From the NCBI GenBank assembly GCA_963921795.1, contig OY997642.1:26321258-26385257 (forward strand): DNA of 64,000 bases. The letters run 5' to 3'. Below are positions 60,433 through 64,000 of the stretch, piece after piece (positions within the stretch are counted from its first letter, which is position 1; each line of letters opens with the position of its first letter). This DNA is from Nannobrachium achirus (taxonomy: Eukaryota; Chordata; Actinopteri; Myctophiformes; Myctophidae). Made by a program: the position numbers and the translations under genes. The notes under the pieces are model-generated. The model was not told where the DNA came from and ran no database searches. It worked only from the letters and a program-made list of their open reading frames with translations.

Positions 60433-60684
60433 GGGCTATTTTACCTGTATTGTTGTTTGGGACACGGTCAAAACAATCCTGAGTTATTTTTTGTGTTCAA
60501 TCTGTGTTTTGAGATATTTTAGTATTGCAGCATGTACTAGTGATGCGTTTTCGCATCACTAGTGATGCAAAACACATCACTAGTACATGCTGAAGTACTA
60601 AAATATCTACAATTTGGATTGTGTTGATCGTGTCCCAAACAACAATAAAATAAGATCGAGTTGTCCCAGAGGTGAAATGGCCCT
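60433..60684. mobile_element. TTAA-flanked foldback MITE, 252 bp
   Basis: Short member of the 29.58-30.32 kb family. TTAA at 60429-60432 and 60685-60688. Arms carry 'GTTGTTTGGGACACGGTCAA'. The centre folds on 'TACTAGTGATGCGTTTTCGC' / 'GCATCACTAGT'. Confidence 0.88.
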
Positions 60685-60688
60685 TTAA

Positions 60689-61555
60689 GATCCAACATTT
60701 AATTTGAAAACGTATCAAAATCACAATAGAAAATCGCATTGGCTGCATAAAAGTCTGTTTTTACTTTTCTTTATTTTCCTTTTATTGCTGCTGTCTCACC
60801 AAGGCGGCAATGTTGAAATATTGTATATATACATATTGTATTCTGAAGTATGATGCACTGCTATGCATACATGTATTGTCTCTCCTGATAATAATAACAA
60901 TAAAAATAAAATAAAAAAGAAAAGAGAGGGGAGTCTAACTAAAACGCATTTCTGTTCTGAACCTGGCATTCTAATGTTTTAAGTAATATTTGGTAATGGA
61001 AAGGAGAGGAACACCCACACACTGTTTATATGCTCCAGAAACTAACTTTTTAAGTTTGTTTTAAGTAAGTATAAGTAATATTTGGTCCATGAATCACATA
61101 CACCATTTGTATTGTGTTTGTCTTCCTTAATGTACCATTAGTTTACTAGAATATTGGGTTAGGGTTAGGGTTAAATGTTCTACGAAAAAAAAAAAAAAAA
61201 AAAAATAGAATCTGGAGGTTCCGGTGGTGGGTTCCGCTTGGTGTTGAATTGTTTTTGTTCCCCACATAGATGCGTTTAGTCTCACAAGTCATGCTACAAG
61301 TTATATATTGATCCCAGGCTGTGTTGTTGTTTTTCTTTACTTAATATTCTATTTCTATTTGTATTTCTATTTCCTTTTCTTTCTTTCTTTTAACTTAGGA
61401 TTCTATTTGTATTTGTATTTCTATTACTATGTAGCCATAGGCTATACTGTATATTCATCATGCTTCTTACTTCTTTTACGGACAAATCTGTATGAATGTA
61501 TGGCAACTGGAGCTGTTGAACAGAACAAATTGGAGCTTTTGAACAGGGTATCTAA
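60689..61555. other. Intergenic/intronic, no gene seen
   Basis: A short TTAGGG run (about two to three units) near 61160, then poly(A) at 61.186-61.205 kb. No domain-bearing ORF. Confidence 0.4.
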
Positions 61556-61712
<157 letters not shown>

Positions 61713-62099
61713 TTTGTTTTCAGCTATTAAGTAAATCTTACTGTGTTACACAGGGTGACAGCCTGAGGCAACTACATGTAAACAAATCCAAACAGGCGAG
61801 GCGCTTGAGCACAACAGCAACATATTTCAACACTTGAGATGTATAAATAGGACAACAAAACACCACCACGAGACACTAGCTATGTTGAAAGAAAGAGAGG
61901 GCCCTGCCAGTGACACTGACAACAACATGCCCCCAGGGCCCAGACAGGTGAGCGCTATGACAAGGATTCCCTGTCCTCTTCCAGGAACTTTTGAAACAGT
62001 TTGTTCCACCCAAGAGGACCAACGTCACAAAGCATTGGCGGGAGGAAGAGACAAGACGTTTGTTGAGCGTCTATTACGAACACAATAGGGCTGTCACCA

Positions 62100-64000
62100 T
62101 TATGACATTTTACATGCCGATTAATTGTGGGCTCGCCTATAAGGCGAGCACACTTTAGATATTGTCATTATTTATCTATCAGTCAGTCAGTCAGTCAGAC
62201 AGTAGACGGGAACTTCGGTTCCTTTCTACTCCTACATACTTAGTGAGAAAATGAAAATAAAAACATCAATGTGTTCAGTTTACAGTGGCGAAGTGCGCTA
62301 TTATTTTTTATAGCAATCAGCCAAATGGTGGCGCTGTAGGAAGCCTTCGAAAGTGCGAACTTTGAACAGGTATAGCTCATGCTGTGTTTTAGTTACAGCC
62401 ATGAAACCTGTATACACGTATGCGTCTCCTCATGCCGAACAACTTTTACCCTCTAACTTTTGACCTCTGACCTTTAGGTCTCCCACAATTCGGAATTATA
62501 TGAAAAACAGTAAAAATCTATCTCCTCCTGGGATTTTCGCATCAAGTGCACAAAACTTTTTTCACATGAACTTTGGACCAATACGGTCAGATTGATCAAC
62601 CAGATTTTTTTTAAAGTGAAATATAATTTTTTAATAATTCAATCAATATTGCGGTTTTATGCAAATTATTCTTCAGCCTCTAAATCATACATGCAAAGTT
62701 ACACGTTCATGGCATTTGGCAAAGATGTGGAGGGTTAGTCAAAGTATCACTGAAACCAATTTTATTCCAATCGGCCAAAGGGGGGCGCTATACGAAGCGT
62801 TTGAAAATTCAAACTTCAAACGGGCATAAGTCATGACTCGTTTTGTTTGAAGACATGCAACTTGTTACACGCGTGCTTTGACTCGAGCGGAAGACATCTG
62901 TGTCGTTGTTAAGTAAGCTCCGCCCTTCGATTTTCCGCCATATTGAGCAGTTTGTAAAACGCGTAAACCCGCTTTTATTCTGGAATTTTCGCTCCACGTG
63001 CACAAAACTTTTTTTACGTGAACTTTGGACCGATATCTAAAGATCTGTCAGATCGGATTTCTTTAAAATTGAAACATGCTTTTTTAAATAAATTCAATGA
63101 ATATTGCAGTTTTATGCAAATTATTCTTCTGCCTCTAAATCATACATGCAAAGTAACATGTTCATGGCATTTGGCAAAGATGTAGAGTGTTAGTCCAAAT
63201 ATCACTAAAACCAATCTTACCCCAATTGAACAAAGGGGGGCGCTATATCATTTTGAGCAGTTTGTGAAACGCTTAAACCCGTTAGGATTTTTTTTTTGCA
63301 ATTTGCATGAAACATTCTACACACAATCTAAGGACCTTTATCTAATATGCCTATGAAGTGCACACACACAAAAAAATTATAATAATGAATATAGCTGCAA
63401 GCAGCGATAAAGTGGCCAAAGCCAAAAACACCTCAAATCATGAACACAGCCTGCAATGTGCGTGAAATCTTGCAAGCACATTCCCAATAGGTCAAGGAAC
63501 AGATACCACCCTTCTTACATTGGCCTGTTATAGCGCCACCAGCGGGTCAACTTTTGCACAACACATTTTTGGAACAAAATGGACCAATCGTTGACGTCAG
63601 TAACGTCAAAGAGAGCACTGCCTGCGATCTTGACATTTTGTACTTTTATAGCCATTGTTTTCTGGCTTGAAGCGAGCCCACGTTTGTTTCGAAGGAACAA
63701 TATTTTTCTAGTTATTTCTATACTAGTCATACTAGTCAGTGCAAGTATCAAAAACTTCGGTTCCGTTCTACTCCTACATACTTAGTGATAAAATGAAAAT
63801 AAAAACATCAATGTGTTCAGTTTACAGTGGCGAAGTGTGCTATTATTTTTTATAGCAATCGGCCAAATGGTGGCGCTGTAGGAAGCCTTCGAAAGTGCGA
63901 TCTTTGAACAGGTATAGCTCATGCTGTGTTATACATACAGCCATGAAACCTGTATACACTTATGCGTCTCCTCATGCCGAACAACTTTTACCCTCTAACT
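62100..64000. repeat. Multicopy fish repeat with nested direct repeats
   Basis: A segment of about 245 bp (62213-62460) recurs almost unchanged at 63755-64000. A segment of about 150 bp (62630-62780) recurs at 63.09-63.25 kb. Landmarks: 'AAATGGTGGCGCTGTAGGAA', 'GGGGGGCGCTATA', and 'GCTGCAAGCAGCGATAAAG' at 63.39 kb. Non-coding. The array runs off the window edge. Confidence 0.85.

Noticed and set aside
61150..61175. Telomere-like TTAGGG run
   Set aside because: Only two to three units; expected by chance in a repeat-rich region and not evidence of an interstitial telomere.
61834..62088. 84-codon ORF with mixed composition near 61.9 kb
   Set aside because: No domain recognised, no splice sites matched to a known gene, and an antisense ORF of similar quality; unsupported as a gene.

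Overview
This window is vertebrate nuclear DNA, almost certainly from a ray-finned (teleost) fish. The evidence is replication-dependent histone genes with 3' stem-loops, an intron-containing cirbp gene, the 3' exons of cdc34, fish-type TRIM (RING/B-box/PRY-SPRY) genes, and many (CA)n tracts, hAT-like and TTAA-flanked foldback MITEs, and non-LTR retrotransposons. No bacterial features are present. All family assignments are by eye from motifs; no database search was run.

Layout. 0-4.4 kb is repeat-rich: a MITE, a minisatellite with CATATATG palindromes, and a GC-rich repeat. 4.4-14.5 kb is histone block 1: H2B(-), a broken H4(-), H1(-). A 5'-truncated LINE sits inside the H4 N-terminal tail codons, and a second LINE lies upstream of H1. 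15-24.3 kb holds three minus-strand TRIM paralogs, each damaged differently. The first has lost its middle to a trmt10a retrocopy, the second has a scrambled RING and a shortened SPRY, and the third stops after the B-box. 24.7-38.7 kb is histone block 2: an orphan H3(-), then H1(+), H3(-), H2A(+), H2B(-), H4(-), H1(-), all with open frames. 38.7-47 kb is a mosaic of MITEs, decayed LINE pieces and (GT)n-bearing repeats, including an 891-bp foldback element. 47.1-49.15 kb is cirbp (+). 49.8-54.6 kb has a vps25 retropseudogene, a multicopy fish repeat and a fragment of an immunity-related GTPase. 58.9-59.9 kb has the last two coding exons of cdc34 (-), whose upstream exons are not seen. 60.4-64 kb is MITE, microsatellite and direct-repeat sequence.

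How the parts relate. Blocks 1 and 2 are diverged segmental duplicates: 4.44-6 kb matches 24.66-26.1 kb, and 6.55-13.1 kb matches 34.25-38.65 kb. They therefore serve as each other's empty sites and show several insertions directly: a hAT MITE with an 8-bp TSD, a TTAA-flanked MITE, a LINE in H4 with an 8-bp TSD, and a second LINE upstream of H1. Block 2 carries all five histone classes, while block 1 is decaying (H4 broken, no H2A or H3). The most unusual items are the H4 N-tail/reverse-transcriptase in-frame ORF and the TRIM/trmt10a chimera.
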